Below are positions 1 through 13,508 of a stretch of 64,000 nucleotides of DNA, in pieces (the stretch's first letter is position 1; each line of letters begins with the position of its first letter). The notes under the pieces were generated by a model. That model did not search any database, was not told the origin of the DNA, and was given only the letters and a program-made list of their open reading frames with translations. Both the position numbers and the translations under genes were made by a program. Source of the stretch: Unio delphinus. Taxonomy: Eukaryota; Mollusca; Bivalvia; Unionida; Unionidae. The stretch is taken from positions 2,926,219 through 2,990,218 of the forward strand of contig JAQISU010000345.1 in NCBI GenBank assembly GCA_029339505.1, given 5' to 3'.

Positions 1-73
1 ATTTAGGGATTATCATGTTCGGACGTAACTAATGCCAAACGAACTACAAATCTGAGTTGTACCTTATGTCAGA

Positions 74-183
74 TGACGTCAAATTAAGCTGGTTTGGACC
101 AGGAAAAACGGACTTTTGCTTGATGAGAGAATAAACATCTATTTCCAAAGGTACGTTAACCTGACACAGGATGCATATAAAAG
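74..183 (+). promoter_or_regulatory. Promoter-like segment: CRE palindrome plus TATA box
   Basis: A perfect CRE palindrome TGACGTCA lies at 74-81 and a strong TATA motif, TATAAAAG, at 176-183. Expected initiation near 205-212 would fall at the start of the 52-bp repeat at 202-253. The arrangement resembles a Pol II core promoter, perhaps from an LTR. No coding region follows that I can recognise, so the function is inference. Confidence 0.3.
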
Positions 184-201
184 ACAACGCATTTAAGGGT
201 C

Positions 202-253
202 AGGTCAGTTCCGTACCGACAGAGGAAATATATATTTTGTCTTCTTATTACAG
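202..253 (+). repeat. 52-bp direct repeat, copy 1
   Basis: This block begins AGGTCAGTTCCGTACCGACA and ends TCTTCTTATTACAG. It recurs at 809-860 with a few substitutions. Similarity stops abruptly after the terminal ACAG, which looks like a splice acceptor. Copy 1 follows a TATA box; copy 2 directly follows an AATAAA. The R region of an LTR-type transcript would show such a layout, but no LTR boundaries are visible. Confidence 0.6.
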
Positions 254-808
254 GTAAAATAATTGTATATTCGTAACTTCTTTAGAAATAAGTATTTTTA
301 ATGCTTGAGATTTTAATGGTAAAATTGTTTTGTGTGCAACATTGCTACTGAATTCTTTTATTTATAATATATTGTAACGGAATGTTTAAATGTTCTAAAT
401 AATTTATATTTAATTATATTTATGTACTTTTTATTGTAAGGTTAAGATTGCTACCAACAACTTCATTTTAGATTTAATATTTAAATAAAGTATTCTTTAA
501 GTAAGAAAGAATATTATCTAGCAATATATTCTAAATCAATATTCTATTTTAAAATAAGTAAAATGCATTTCTTTAAATTAATTGTTACATTAACTATAGT
601 AATTACATCTTACACTTTTGGTTATCTTGAAATTGATTGAGAATTAACTATTTGTATAATATTCTAAAATGCAGAAGTTATACGAATAAATGAAGTTGGA
701 AAGCTTGGAAAAGGAAAATATAATATGTATTGCATGAACTTTTATTGTAAAGTTTTTAGATGTGTTTCTAGAATGTAGTCAGTATATTTGTGTTGTTTAA
801 TTAAATAA

Positions 809-860
809 AGGTCAGTTCCGTACCGACAGAGGAAATAGATGTTTTGTCTTCTTATTACAG
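809..860 (+). repeat. 52-bp direct repeat, copy 2
   Basis: Second copy of the block at 202-253, placed just after an AATAAA hexamer at about 804-809. The 555 bp between the copies is AT-rich and holds no recognisable gene. Confidence 0.6.
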
Positions 861-2100
861 ATATACAGATGTAGCTGATTTAACATCATGGCGGCACTTG
901 TTTAAGAGAGCTTTCTCTCTTTCTCTCTCTCTCTCTCAAAGATGTAGCCGTACAACAACCTTTATTACAATAACAACATCTTTTCTTACATAACAAGTGA
1001 TGGAGAATGTTACAGATCTCTGGAACCTCTCGCAGAGTCAATGTCCCCAAGATGTCGCCTATCTACACCGTTTCGAGTGATTATTTCTTTTGAAAAGTTA
1101 TGGAGAAGATTCTTGGAAAAAAAACGACATTAGTGGACTAACATCTTCATAAAATTTTCCGTAACAGCAAGAGTCTCATATTCTAGCTACGATTCCGTAA
1201 TTTTCTACAAGACATTTCCATCATCATGTGACATTCTTTATCTGGGAACTCATCTTTCTCTTCTTGCTATCTTCCTAAGTTCCCAGCATGTGTTTATGAG
1301 ATCGATCTATTGAACATTCCAACCATCATCTCATAAAAGTTCTATAAATTTAACTCCGTTACGTAACATATTTTCTCCATAATCTCCCCCTTTACGTTTT
1401 CTAATTTAAATACTATGTGATCTTCTAAAATTACTTCTCTGATTATTATTTTCTTTCTCGGTCAAGTTAGAAATATGACCCTTGATAAAAATACAAATAT
1501 ATTGTGAGATCCTGACATTCGCATCCATCTTATTTTTGGTCGTTGCATGTGCATATACTGTAAAAGAGATATATTTTCTTCATTACTGGCTAAAATAGGC
1601 TATACGCCTGCAGGTCTATGATATGATGTGTTCCATCAATCAATAATTTCTTTTCCAATATATATATGGAATTGTATTTTGTCTCTTTTTCTCTTTAAAT
1701 ATTTGCTCAAAGGCCTAACGTATGCCTACAAACTTTAATCTTTGGTCATAACAGAATGGTACGTTAACATCAATATGATGTTTTCACTAAAAGACTGCTT
1801 CTGATTTATATTTGCTCGTAAATTAAAATGGACCTATCTGATGTTCAAATAGGGCCATCGCAGCGGCCATCTCGAAAATATTTACACTACCCGTCTTAAC
1901 TGGATGGTCGTATTAAAATGATTTTTTTTCTGGACAACCTTTAATGATGTCTTGTTGGTTCTAATGATAATTTTTGGCACTGTCTCTAAATTTACTGGTG
2001 CTTCATTTCGGTTAGTTACTGGACAAGCGTTATAACTGATTAATATGATTTTCACGTTTAAACCGTTTCCTTTTCTAACTGAAATAAAGTACATGAGAGA
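861..2100. other. Non-coding AT-rich stretch
   Basis: No supported gene. Contains a short (CT)n tract near 911-938 and otherwise AT-rich sequence without open frames resembling known proteins. Confidence 0.5.
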
Positions 2101-2109
2101 TAGTGGAAA

Positions 2110-2256
2110 ATGGCCTTTAAAGAACGTTCGACAATGCATCTCAGAATGCGATCAGTGCCAAAGAAACTTTGCACTGCATTAGGCAAAAACAATTCGGTAC
2201 ACATACCTGCTCCTGAGTCAGTGTTTGATTGACATATATATCGTCAGATCATTGGA
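2110..2256 (+). pseudogene. Decayed Gypsy-type integrase fragment
   Basis: In plus-strand translation, residues ECDQCQRN (2144-2167) look like the second half of the HHCC zinc-binding module of a retroviral-type integrase. After an in-frame stop and a frameshift, a segment PAPESVFD (about 2205-2230) resembles the stretch just before the first catalytic Asp of Gypsy integrases. The match is short and frame-broken, so it is a relic, possibly of the same broad type as the Gypsy element at 28.85 kb. Confidence 0.4.
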
Positions 2257-3845
2257 AACTCTATTCTTTAAAGTATACGATCCAGCAATGTAATGACTCA
2301 TTTTCTTATATTTTCTCTTTTGAAGAACAATATATAAGAATACCAGTGATTCATTATATGCAATAACGAAACTTCTTTCGATTTTGTAAGCTCTGTTGGC
2401 TATAGACCAGAAAATCTCATGGGATGGTCCGTTGTCCGTCGTTTGTTTTCTGTTGTCTGCAAGTCCGTTAGTACAAGTCCGTTAGTACAAGTCCGTTAGT
2501 ACAAATTTGTACAGGTTAACCACTGATAAAACTGCTTGGAAGATTGTCGTGAAATAGATTCGTCCCATGATCTAATCAGTCATCGATAAACGTGGTGCTG
2601 CTCGCACATCCAACAGTTGAACAGTGGACAATGGTCATCCAATGAGGGAAGTAGGTAATGTGAACACGATTGTTAAGACGGTCATAGTGGCAATCATCTT
2701 GTACGACCGGAACCATTTTCATTTTGGACCGAATAGGTATCGTAAGAAATCTTTTGGTGAAGAACATTATTAATGCGCACATAGCATTGCACGCACAGCG
2801 TCCATTTGAAACTGATAGCATACCGCATGCTCAGTCCGTGATTTAAAAAATGAAATCTCATTTTGCTCTTTTGAAAACTGAACTTTAAAGTCACGTTATA
2901 AATGACTACTCCTTGGATCAAACTTCCCAGATGGTCAGACATGAAGAATTTTTTTTTTGTCAATGTAGCTACATACATTTTATCTAATTCAGATGGACAC
3001 GAACCATTAGCTGTTAGAATATGTACGATATATAAATGTGGCTAGAGTCCATACGATGCGCTTGTGGCTCGAAGAGCTGGCGTTGACAACAATAAGCATG
3101 CATGTTTCTGTTCTGCCAGTGATAGTTTGGAATCCTAAGTTGGAAAAACTGAAAGACTTTATTTTAAATTCTCAAGGATACAGGATTAAATACTTTTGTA
3201 AGTGAAAAACTAATTTGTATGATTTTGGAGTGCGGTAAATTCTCCTACGGGATGTAATATCGTTTGCAAATGAAGTCTACATTATAGGCCCACATATTGC
3301 AGTACATTATCGTGATGTGGATCAGATTTTGGTAACTACGTAGTCCTAGTTGGCAGAAATCATCCATCATTTTTGAGGGTCTTCATTTCAAATATTAGAG
3401 GTCAAGATGAATTGGGTGTTTTGGTGGGAAAAATATGCCAGAGAGTTTAGACCTGTAGTCACCATTCCAGTGCCGTCGAAGGTTTGGCAAACACTCTCAA
3501 GGTATTGAAGATACTGAATACAGATGGAGTCTGTGCGTTCTGGCACATCTCCAGGCTTTAATTTTCTTTGCTTGTCTCGGCTTCTGAATCCAAATATTTT
3601 CCACAAAAGAGTAACTGGCGTGTAAGAACGCATTTCACCAGCGGAAAACAAAGCTGCTTCATCATCTTGGCTTTACGACTTTGGTGCTCTTGCTTTTCTT
3701 CCACAATCCGCCTTTCTCGAATTTAGTGCTTTGAACAAACTTATGAACTGGTCGGTCTTTAAGACAGACGTGATAATCTTAGCCTTACGATGCCTTTCTT
3801 GATATGTTTATAAACTAGAGGGAGACGTGGTAACCTTAGCCTTAC
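2257..3845. other. Non-coding stretch, nothing recognised
   Basis: Only short open frames without recognisable domains. A triplicated motif GTCCGTTAGTACAA sits near 2463-2504. No RNA gene or transposon end was identified. Confidence 0.4.
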
Positions 3846-3848
3846 GAT

Positions 3849-4674
<826 letters not shown>

Positions 4675-6323
4675 TGTCACATGATAAGCCGGGTTGGAAC
4701 TGGATTAGTGAAGACACCGAAAGCAACTGCGTTAATAAGATGTTTATTTATAAACGCAATTTAAATATAAACAAATCTGACACCATTGTAAACAAAAGAT
4801 AAGGAAAAATTAAAATATTCCTAACATGAAACTATCAATAACAAGTAACTCAATGACAAAAAACTCAAGGAGGATTTCAACGAAAGGCATTTGAAACTGA
4901 CATGAATAACGTCTTCTCACCCGATCAAAAAATACAAGTATATGTATGAATTTACAAATATATATCTCGTATAACCAGACAGATGTAAATGCCTGTAATT
5001 TTGTTTATATCGTTCATATAACGACGTACCGAGGTAAAGGCATGTATGTTATGATTTTATCGTTCATGTAACGATTTAGCAATGTAAAGCTGAAATTTTT
5101 GAATTCATGAATTTATCGTTCATGTAACGATTTCAAAATGTAAAGCTGAACTTATGAATTTAGGAATGCATCATTCAAATAACGAGACTGAGATGTAAAT
5201 GTAAAATTTTGCTCATATGGCAATAGCAATAATATGGAACACGTATTTCATAACTATCGTGGTGTCTATTTGACGTCCAAGACGTATCCCCGGTTCCACC
5301 CGCTCTAGTCAAAGGTCACAGAGTCGCCACGAATCGTCCACTCCTCTGTCAGTTTGAAGGATCCCTTGAGAGCCCTCACATTCACCACAGACCCGATGGT
5401 CGCAAAGCCTTGGTTCCTCGCATCGAGAACACCAGTACACTCTTTCGAACCAAAGTCACCAGACACAGCGTATATGTCACAAGAAACCACACAGAGTTCT
5501 GCGACTTCACATCACCCAATTATATATAATACATATATATAAAGCAGCATACACAAAGGCACCCTACACAAGGCACCATACACATGGCACCACAAAATGG
5601 CACCACAGACGCGGGCAACACACATGGCACCACACACACACACACACTGGCAACACAACACGGCACCACATACACGGGCAGCTAAAATTAAAGCAATTAA
5701 ACCGTGTAATACATATGAAACGGTTAAGTACTTCTACATTTATATATGTTGCGCATTCGCACATGAATTGGTTATCCATGTACATTAAACGTTCAATGCA
5801 TGCAACGTATAATTAAATTCAATTAGTCTGTTCGGTTACAACAAATATCTATCTCGAAGCAGACTATAGTATTTCTAATATCATGGCGCTGTATAACCTA
5901 AGTATTTACTCTGTAGAATTTAGAATACATACTAAAACATCCGATATATGAAACAATTCTGTCATATAAAACGAATAGCGATAAGAATAAAATCTTAAAT
6001 CTATTTTACCTCTTTAGCTGAAAGATTTTGCTTCCTTAAAGTGGAGAGCTTACTGACAAGACTGGATTGTAATGTGATGTTTACAAATAATTTACTCTAT
6101 AATATACCCTAGCTTTGACCGACATGCGCAGCTATGTACTTAGAATTTTAAATTTCAGGCACTTTGCACATGCAGCATGATCTGAGTTGCGCTCACTATT
6201 TCGAAATAACTAGAGCCGATAATTAATAAACCACCCTCGGTGACGCTGTACGCGGCAGCGAAACCCGAGTACATTTTTGACCACATATACATATTGATAC
6301 CAGTCATACACAATTCCGTGACA
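4675..6323. mobile_element. Solo LTR, copy 1 (1649 bp) with 5-bp TSD ATATT
   Basis: The unit starts TGTCAC and ends GTGACA, the TG...CA inverted ends typical of LTRs. It is flanked by perfect 5-bp direct repeats ATATT (4670-4674 and 6324-6328). A diverged copy of the same unit lies at 29959-31628 with its own 5-bp duplication, which fixes both ends. No internal coding region accompanies either copy, so both are solo LTRs left by LTR-LTR recombination. Inside, a degenerate array at about 5010-5200 repeats an ATCGTT...AACGAT hairpin. The retrotransposon family is not identifiable from the LTR alone; a 5-bp TSD fits Gypsy, BEL or Copia. Confidence 0.85.
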
Positions 6324-7429
6324 ATATTGATAACTAAATTATTTGTCAAGTTTAACAAAACGTGTTAGTTTATTTATGCTTATTTCTGTTACTTAGTTTG
6401 CGACCATAGATTGGTAACGTTGCTTTTATTTCTGTTTGGTTTATGATGTTCGTATTTATTTAGAAAACAAACAGTTTATAAGTTCTACAATATATTTTCT
6501 CCTTCATATGCATAAGTGCGACTGCTTCACATAGATAATAGAAAGAACGTTGATTTTAAATGATACATGTTAATTGATAATTGGGAGTCATTGTTGTTGT
6601 TTTTTTTTTCTTCTAATAACGCATACAATTGTTTTACAATGGCCTTAACAGAATTATCACCACAAATAACACAGATCGAACCAATCTAAACTTAATTTTA
6701 AAAATACGCTGTGTTCACTCAGATATGCATCTGCCGAATAATACCTTATTTCGGTGTTTAAAATTTTAACGAATGATTAACAGCTTTGCTCGATATTTCA
6801 TTGAAGTTATAATTAAAGAGACCAATTGATTGCTGTATTGTTATCTAATTGTATTAACTGACAATTGCGTGACTTAAAACGACCGGTATTTATTTCATAC
6901 ATACTATTCTGATTTAACTATTACGTGCCACGATCAGTTACTTTGATATAGGAGTTATAATTATAAAATATAAAAATTATATAATTATAAAATTCAAATT
7001 TAGCTCTTTATTATGTATTTTACTCTCAATGTAACTTCAACCATTTTATTAAACAATTTGCAGCAAGAAGGTTTCGTGGCCAGTGCATTGCTCTTCTGAA
7101 GGAATCAAATAAAGTAAACGTTTAATGTTGTGTTGATATAATTATACACACAAAGGATGGCAACATTACTGAACGAGCAATGTCTTTACAATGACGTAGG
7201 GACGAGTTTTCTGTTATAAATCGATAAACTCAAAACATCGATCACTCAAATACTCAGCATAAATCGAACGGCCTGCTAAATAACGTCCTTAGCTCTTCTT
7301 GCCTTTTACCTAAATAAATACAATCATAGAACAACCAAGAAACAAATTGAGCTCGCACTAATACAACTCCCACAGTAATCTTAAAAATTGACTTACGTTA
7401 ATTTTCTAAATATTCATGATCAAACATGT
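6324..7429. other. Non-coding stretch
   Basis: AT-rich sequence with no gene, RNA or transposon recognised. Confidence 0.5.
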
Positions 7430-7760
7430 ATCCGTCAGCTTAGACCTGTGCTTGATGCAAGCTTTTGTGTGGAGAAAACCATATGAGTAGCAGCATTAAA
7501 ACAACTCTATCTGTGTATGAAGACTTGTTTCCAATTCAGCAGCGATTGTTTGGTACAGAGAGTTTCTAAACCAAATCTGTAAAAATACTAATATTGCATT
7601 AACAGAATATTGTCTCTGGGTTTGTCAGTTACAAATAGAACAAGCTCTCAAAAGATTATTTTTGCTAATTTGTTTTTCATCTTTAATTGTAAAAAAAATC
7701 ATTACCCTCCATACCCGGATAAACTACTATATAATAGCGTGGTTAACTGGTTTCTATTTT
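7430..7760. repeat. Dispersed repeat copy (pair with 12780-13080)
   Basis: Two blocks here, around CTTGATGCAAGCTT (about 7450) and around AATATTGTCTCTGGG plus CTCTCAAAAGAT (about 7600-7680), recur in the same order and orientation at 12787 and 12950-13010. The intervening sequences differ in length. This is probably an unclassified transposon-derived repeat. Confidence 0.55.
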
Positions 7761-8883
7761 TCGATGTATTTGGTACTGTTTGTCCAAACAATACGTTATA
7801 GCAAAAGAATATATTTTTCGTAAAGCTTACATTTGAGTTCAAATTGTATTATAATCATTTTATGGTGTCCTTGAGTAGGTTTGAATCACAAGGTTCATAA
7901 CAAGCTTTATTACATTTGTATTTGTTAGGCTTACATTTTCCTGTGTGGGATACGGTACAATGTAGAGATATCCTTCTTTACACGTGGCCTTTAATTTAAA
8001 TATATTTTACATGCTAATTTATGCGAAAAGGCGTCGGAACTTTACCTTGATTCGTACACTGTTTTGCCTTTCTATCACAAACATAGTACATATCAAATAA
8101 CAAAAATATAAATCATCATTTCAATATTCTTTTACAATAATCAAACTACGCTTTAAATGTAACACATTTACGTGCTAGTACTATCTGTTATTATGTTCAG
8201 TGTCCTGCGATAGTAGTTAATTGTTTAGTTCGGGCTGTTTGGTCAAACCAGTTTTTAAATATGCAGTTGTTTCTGTGCCCGATGATTTTCGTTCACGAGT
8301 GAGGGGCCAGATGGGTATGTACAACGCACTCATAATAATCAGTGAAAAGTGCAACAAAAGAACAATCATGGAAGAAGGAAGCGATGACCTAGATCAGAAA
8401 GCAATAAAACACACATTATCATAGACACGAAAGTTTATTATTATAATCATCCGCATTGAAAAGTTTTCAATCAGACCTTTAGTATTGAGTGTCTATATTG
8501 CAAACATTTGAGTTTTGGTACAGAAATATAATTATTTATCGCCGCTACACATTCTTTATACAGAGAATAAATTTATATTCCAGTGAATGCTTTGTAATGG
8601 CATAATATGTTATATCGACTTTGTCAGGAAATATTTTTATATTGAATAATTACCATCGTGTATGATGGCGAACATTCAGAGATTAAACTGCATACTTTTT
8701 GGAAGAATTTATGCAGATCTCTAGTAGAGGTATTATTATACCAAATGACTGGAGTGAAAGAAAACATTAAATCTTTATCGTTTAAATGTACCATGTAGAT
8801 TTATCATACAGGCTTTCAAAAGCATATTACGAAAATGGCAATAGATTAATTAAGTTAGAAATTATCTTCGGACAACAGAAAAA

Positions 8884-8887
<4 letters not shown>
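7761..8887. other. Non-coding stretch
   Basis: No supported coding region; short open frames only. Confidence 0.5.

Positions 8888-8969
<82 letters not shown>
8888..8969. repeat. (AT)n microsatellite
   Basis: About 82 bp of uninterrupted AT dinucleotides. Confidence 0.95.
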
Positions 8970-8973
<4 letters not shown>

Positions 8974-9217
8974 ACAAACAGTTTATTTGAAATGTACAAG
9001 AAAACATGAAGTCTCTGAAATTTACTAGATCACATAGTATATCTGAAACGAGTGATTTCTCATATGATTTTAGAGAAAATAATGTAGATGTCATATACAG
9101 CTCCAAGAGTAAATCAGATAAAATGTTTCGTATCATTATAACTGTGCAATAATCTACAATTACCAATCAAGGGATATGTTTTACAAAATTATATACAATG
9201 ATTAACATCGCCAACAC

Positions 9218-10730
9218 TTGGGGAGTGTTCAAAAGCTACTACACCAAACTGATGAGGAAATTTCCAACAGACAGTACACCAACACCTAATGAGGAAATTT
9301 CAAACAGCTACTACACCAAAGCCTAATTAGAAAATTTCAAACAGCTACTATATCAAACCCTAATTAGGAAATGTCCAATAGCTACTACACCAAAACCTAA
9401 TTAGGAAATTTCCCACAGCTACTACACCAAAACCTAATTTGGAAATGTCGAATAATTACTACACTAAAACCTAATTAGGAAATGTCCAATAGTGACAACA
9501 CCAAATCCTAATAAGGAAATGTCCAACAGCTACTACACCAAAAACCTAATTAGAAACTTTCCCACAGCTACTACACCAAAACCTAATTAGGAAATTTCCA
9601 CTAGCGGCTACACCAAAACCTAATTAGGAAATTTCCAATAGCTACTACGCCAAAACCGAATTAGGAAATGTCTAATAGCTACTACACCAAAACCTAATTA
9701 GGAAATTTCCCGCAGCTACTGCACCAAAACCTAATTAGGAAATGTCCAATAGTTACTACACCAAAACCTAATTAGAAACTTTCCCACAGCTACTACACCA
9801 AAACCTAATTAGGAAATGTCCCACAGCTACTACACCAAAACCTAATTAGGAAATGTCCCACCGCTACTACACCAAAACCTAATTAGAAACTGTCCCACAA
9901 CTACTACATCAAAACCTAATAAGGAAATGTCCAATAGCTACTACACCAAAACCTAATTAAGAATTTTCCAATAGCGACTACACAAAAACATAATTAGGAA
10001 ATGTCCAATAGCTACTACACCAAAACCTATTTAGAAACTTTCTCACAGCTACTACACCAAAGCCTAATTAGTAAATGTCCCGCACCTACTACACCAAAAC
10101 CTAATTAGGAAATTTCCCATAGCTACTATACCAAAACCTAATTAGGAAATGTCCAATAGCTACTACACCAAAACCTAATTAGGAAATTTCCAATAGCTAC
10201 TACACCAAAACCTAATAAGGAAATGCCCAATAGCTACTACACCAAAACCTAATTAGGATATCTCCAATAGCTACTACACCAAAACATAATTAGGAAATGT
10301 CCAATAGCTACTACACCAAAACCTAATTAGGAAATTTTCAATAGCTACTACACCAAAACCTAATTAGGCAATGTCCAATAGCTACTACACCAAAACATAA
10401 TAAGGAAATGTCCAATAGCTACTACACCAAAACCTAGTTAGGAAATTTCCAATAGCTACTACACCAAAACCTAATTAGTCAATGTCCAATAGCTACTACA
10501 CTAAAACCTAATTAGAAACTTTCCCACAGCTACTACACCAAAACCTAATCAGGAAATGTCGCACAGCTACTACACCAAAACCTAATTAGGAAATGTCCCA
10601 CAGCTACTACAGCATTCTAATTAGAAACTTTCCCACAGCTACTACACCAAAACCTAATTAGGAAATTTCCAATAGCTGCTATACCAAACCCTATTGAGAA
10701 AACTTCCAACAGCTAGTACACTATAGTCTA
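9218..10730. repeat. Minisatellite, about 37-bp unit, about 40 copies
   Basis: Tandem array of a unit built around AGCTACTACACCAAAACC followed by TAATTAGGAAATGTCCAAT. Units differ by point changes such as TTCC or GTCC in the spacer. Most carry the 10-bp palindrome CCTAATTAGG, which contains the homeodomain-type core TAATTA. The array has no open reading frame. Copies at both edges are more diverged, as expected for a satellite that expands from the centre. Confidence 0.95.
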
Positions 10731-10884
10731 ATGACATCAATGGCTCCACTTTATTTGTATCTACTTGAAAGATCAACAATGTTTAACGTGTTAATTGTAC
10801 TTGTCTGTTGGCGATCATGTGCACGGTATTGTGAAAGAGATCACCGTGATAGTATTTGAAAATTGAACCAATCACACAGGCACT

Positions 10885-10926
10885 GGTAATGCTTCTTTCA
10901 CTAACCTTATTCGAGCAGCACCATGG

Positions 10927-11020
<94 letters not shown>

Positions 11021-11062
11021 CCATGGTGCTGCTCGAATAAGGTTAGCGAAAGAAGCATTACC
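10885..11062. repeat. Palindromic AT-rich repeat: 46-bp arms around (AT)n
   Basis: The left arm (10885-10930) begins GGTAATGCTTC and the right arm (11017-11062) ends GAAGCATTACC. They are reverse complements over 46 bp with one mismatch. The spacer is a pure (AT)n tract, so the whole 178 bp can form one long hairpin or cruciform. It may be a miniature foldback element or a microsatellite-seeded palindrome. Confidence 0.9.
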
Positions 11063-11064
11063 AT

Positions 11065-11070
<6 letters not shown>

Positions 11071-11108
<38 letters not shown>
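11071..11108. repeat. (TG)n microsatellite
   Basis: About 38 bp of TG repeats immediately right of the palindrome. Confidence 0.95.
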
Positions 11109-11109
<1 letters not shown>

Positions 11110-12192
11110 AATTCTCTCAAAAACCGTTACATATTTTACTTTCAATGGTCACTAGAATCAAGGTTTGTCTTTGTACTCCCTTTCATGATCCATCTTGCAA
11201 TTCGTTTTCTGACGACACATGGTCCCACAAATGCTTTCAATTCCTCCTTTACGTACGCTAATATCGTTTGAAGCTTAATAAACAAGATTAACTCGGGAAT
11301 ATGCAACATCAACACGATTAACACAAGTTTCAGAGAGTGTTGCTATGTCGTTACGTCTTTGAACTCTAGTAGGATTAGTCGTTTGAGCTTTCAGGCAACA
11401 TAGAACACAATCAGAAAATATAATTTGATAATAAAAATGTTTTACTAATACTAAATGGCATCAGATAGAAGGAGATTCAAAGTCATAGATCTCCTTGCAG
11501 AAGCGGCGTCTAAACAACCCAAGTGTATTTCAGATGGAGCCAGTTTAATATTTTCAAACTCAGTTTGCTCATTAATCATTGGTCTTGCTAGATCAGGAAA
11601 AACGCAACTATTTTCAGTTGGTTAACTTTGAATCAATTGTATGCGTCATGCGCCTTCAGTAGATTATCAACGGTGTTATAATATTATCTAAGACTGTAAA
11701 GAAGCGCTGAGTAACAATGCATCGTACATGAGAAGAAAAGCTTCTGTTGAGTTCCTTTTCACAATTGATGAAGCGCGTATAATATAATATGGATGTGAAA
11801 AAATCTTGACTTTACGAAGATGTGATGCTTGAACATCAAATCAATCCCGCAAGAATATTTTAAAGAAATCGACACAAAAACACAAATGCGATTTATATCT
11901 CAATGATCCGCAAACGTTCCTTAAGTATCCCGTGACAGATGCAGCATGTTAATGATATTTTGTGGTGTTAACGTTTCATGGACTAAGTTGCGAACATTCA
12001 TTGGACTTGGCGTGGTGTTGACCACATGACATGTTTAAGCGGATCACTAACCCATATAGGCTGACTGACTTGCTTGTTTTATAGTAGCAGCCGATCACTA
12101 AGGATCATTTGTGCTACTTTTATATTCAGTATATCACTGAACATTTAGGTTTCCCTTTTTATGAGAGAAATTATTACTATATTCATTGGGCG
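11109..12192. other. Non-coding stretch
   Basis: No gene, RNA or mobile element recognised. Confidence 0.5.
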
Positions 12193-12228
12193 TTACACCG
12201 AATTACTAAATAGTAACTATCGGTGTAA
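12193..12228. repeat. Imperfect hairpin
   Basis: TTACACCGA (12193-12201) pairs with TCGGTGTAA (12220-12228), and the inner bases TTACT/AGTAA extend the stem. It lies about 60 bp before the H2A-like relic. Possibly a remnant transposon end. Confidence 0.5.
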
Positions 12229-12290
12229 ACGGAAGCCCTGGGGTAGGTAGGCAAGATCAATCCACACATCCCCGATCAACTCTGATCAGA

Positions 12291-12370
12291 ATGTCCGGAA
12301 GAGAAAAAGGCGGCAAGGTCCAAGACAGGAGGCTCCAAGGTGACTGCATCGTCGTAGGTTATTCATTTGA
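12291..12370 (+). pseudogene. Histone H2A-like 5' fragment (degenerate)
   Basis: The first nine codons read MSGREKGGK; the conserved start of animal H2A is MSGRGKGGK, so one Gly codon has become Glu. The following bases (AGGAGGCTCC, GACTGCA, GTAGG, ATTCATTTGA) still resemble the H2A coding sequence for the SSRAG, LQF and PVGRIHRL region, with small indels that break the frame. Nothing of the histone fold remains downstream. This is a short relic; similarity was judged by eye against general knowledge of H2A genes. Confidence 0.4.
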
Positions 12371-12779
12371 CAAGCCATCCAAAACAGATATATCGTGCAA
12401 GTGTAGGCACGAACGTGTCTCATGTAAATGCCTTTCACACAACAATCTAGCAAAATAAATATATAATGTGTATCAACAAAATGCTCTACTTTTCGACAGT
12501 AATGTCATAAAAGAGCATACAAAGCAAAATCCTAAAGCCGCTCGTGAACACCAGGAACTAATACGTAATGTTATGACAGGTCATGAAAGTATCAAAGGTA
12601 TGATGCTGTCAAGGTAAACTACTAGAGAATATCTCAGAGCGGGTCTTAACAAACATATGCAACGCTGATTAAATCAACAAAAGAAACTGCATCAACGGTA
12701 ACTAAAATAGCTGACCGTACGTGCAGCAGAATCTGCTATAGAAGTCACGGTACTAATTCAACTCCGATACTAAACAATA

Positions 12780-13080
12780 ATTATCCTTGATGCAAGCTTC
12801 TTTGTGGAGAACACCATTTAAGGCGCGGCCTTTTGTTATCTACATGTGCACGATACATGTTATTGATTCTGAACCAAATGAATCAGGTGCTACTTTCATT
12901 TCTGATTACTCCTAAGTCAAGCCTGTAAAAATACTAAAATTGCATCAGTAGAATATTGTCTATATTTTGTTAAAACGTACAAATAGAATAATCTCTCAAA
13001 AGATATTTTTACTCAAATTTAATTTTTCATTATTAACCAATTATGGACCACCAAACCCATATATACTTTATTATTTCTTT
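12780..13080. repeat. Dispersed repeat copy (pair with 7430-7760)
   Basis: Shares the blocks starting CTTGATGCAAGCTT and AATATTGTCT with the copy at 7.4-7.76 kb, same orientation. Confidence 0.55.
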
Positions 13081-13508
13081 ACCCATTTTTAGACTAGTTC
13101 ACAGTTCTTCCATATAATTAGTACCGAGTGTCCTACAGCGGTAGATGTTTATACAATACAAAGGTAACGTGTTTTTTTTTAAATTCACCAACGACCTCGA
13201 TTTGCTAAGACCCAAGAGAAAATAAAACTGAACTAACGAAACCTGAACATTTAGCACGACTGAAGCAGTCTCTGCATATGAAACATAAAAAAAATGAGTT
13301 TAAAGAACTTGACAAATACCAGAAGATATCGATATACAACCACCTAAATTATTTAGTATTAGTACCACAACCGTGTCAACCATTCCTCTTTGAAGAGCAA
13401 AATGTATATACCATAAAATTATGGTTATAGTACCATAAAATATATTTATATTATTACAGGTGAATGTTATGTGCAATCCCTCGCAAGTATTCAAAGTGCT
13501 CACTATTA

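Noticed and set aside
5305..6358. Short frames inside the solo LTRs (also near 30680-31083 and 31445-31660)
   Set aside because: Not kept between the two LTR copies as proteins; they follow LTR similarity only.
9218..10730. CRISPR-like array
   Set aside because: Units are contiguous with no unique spacers; a eukaryotic minisatellite.
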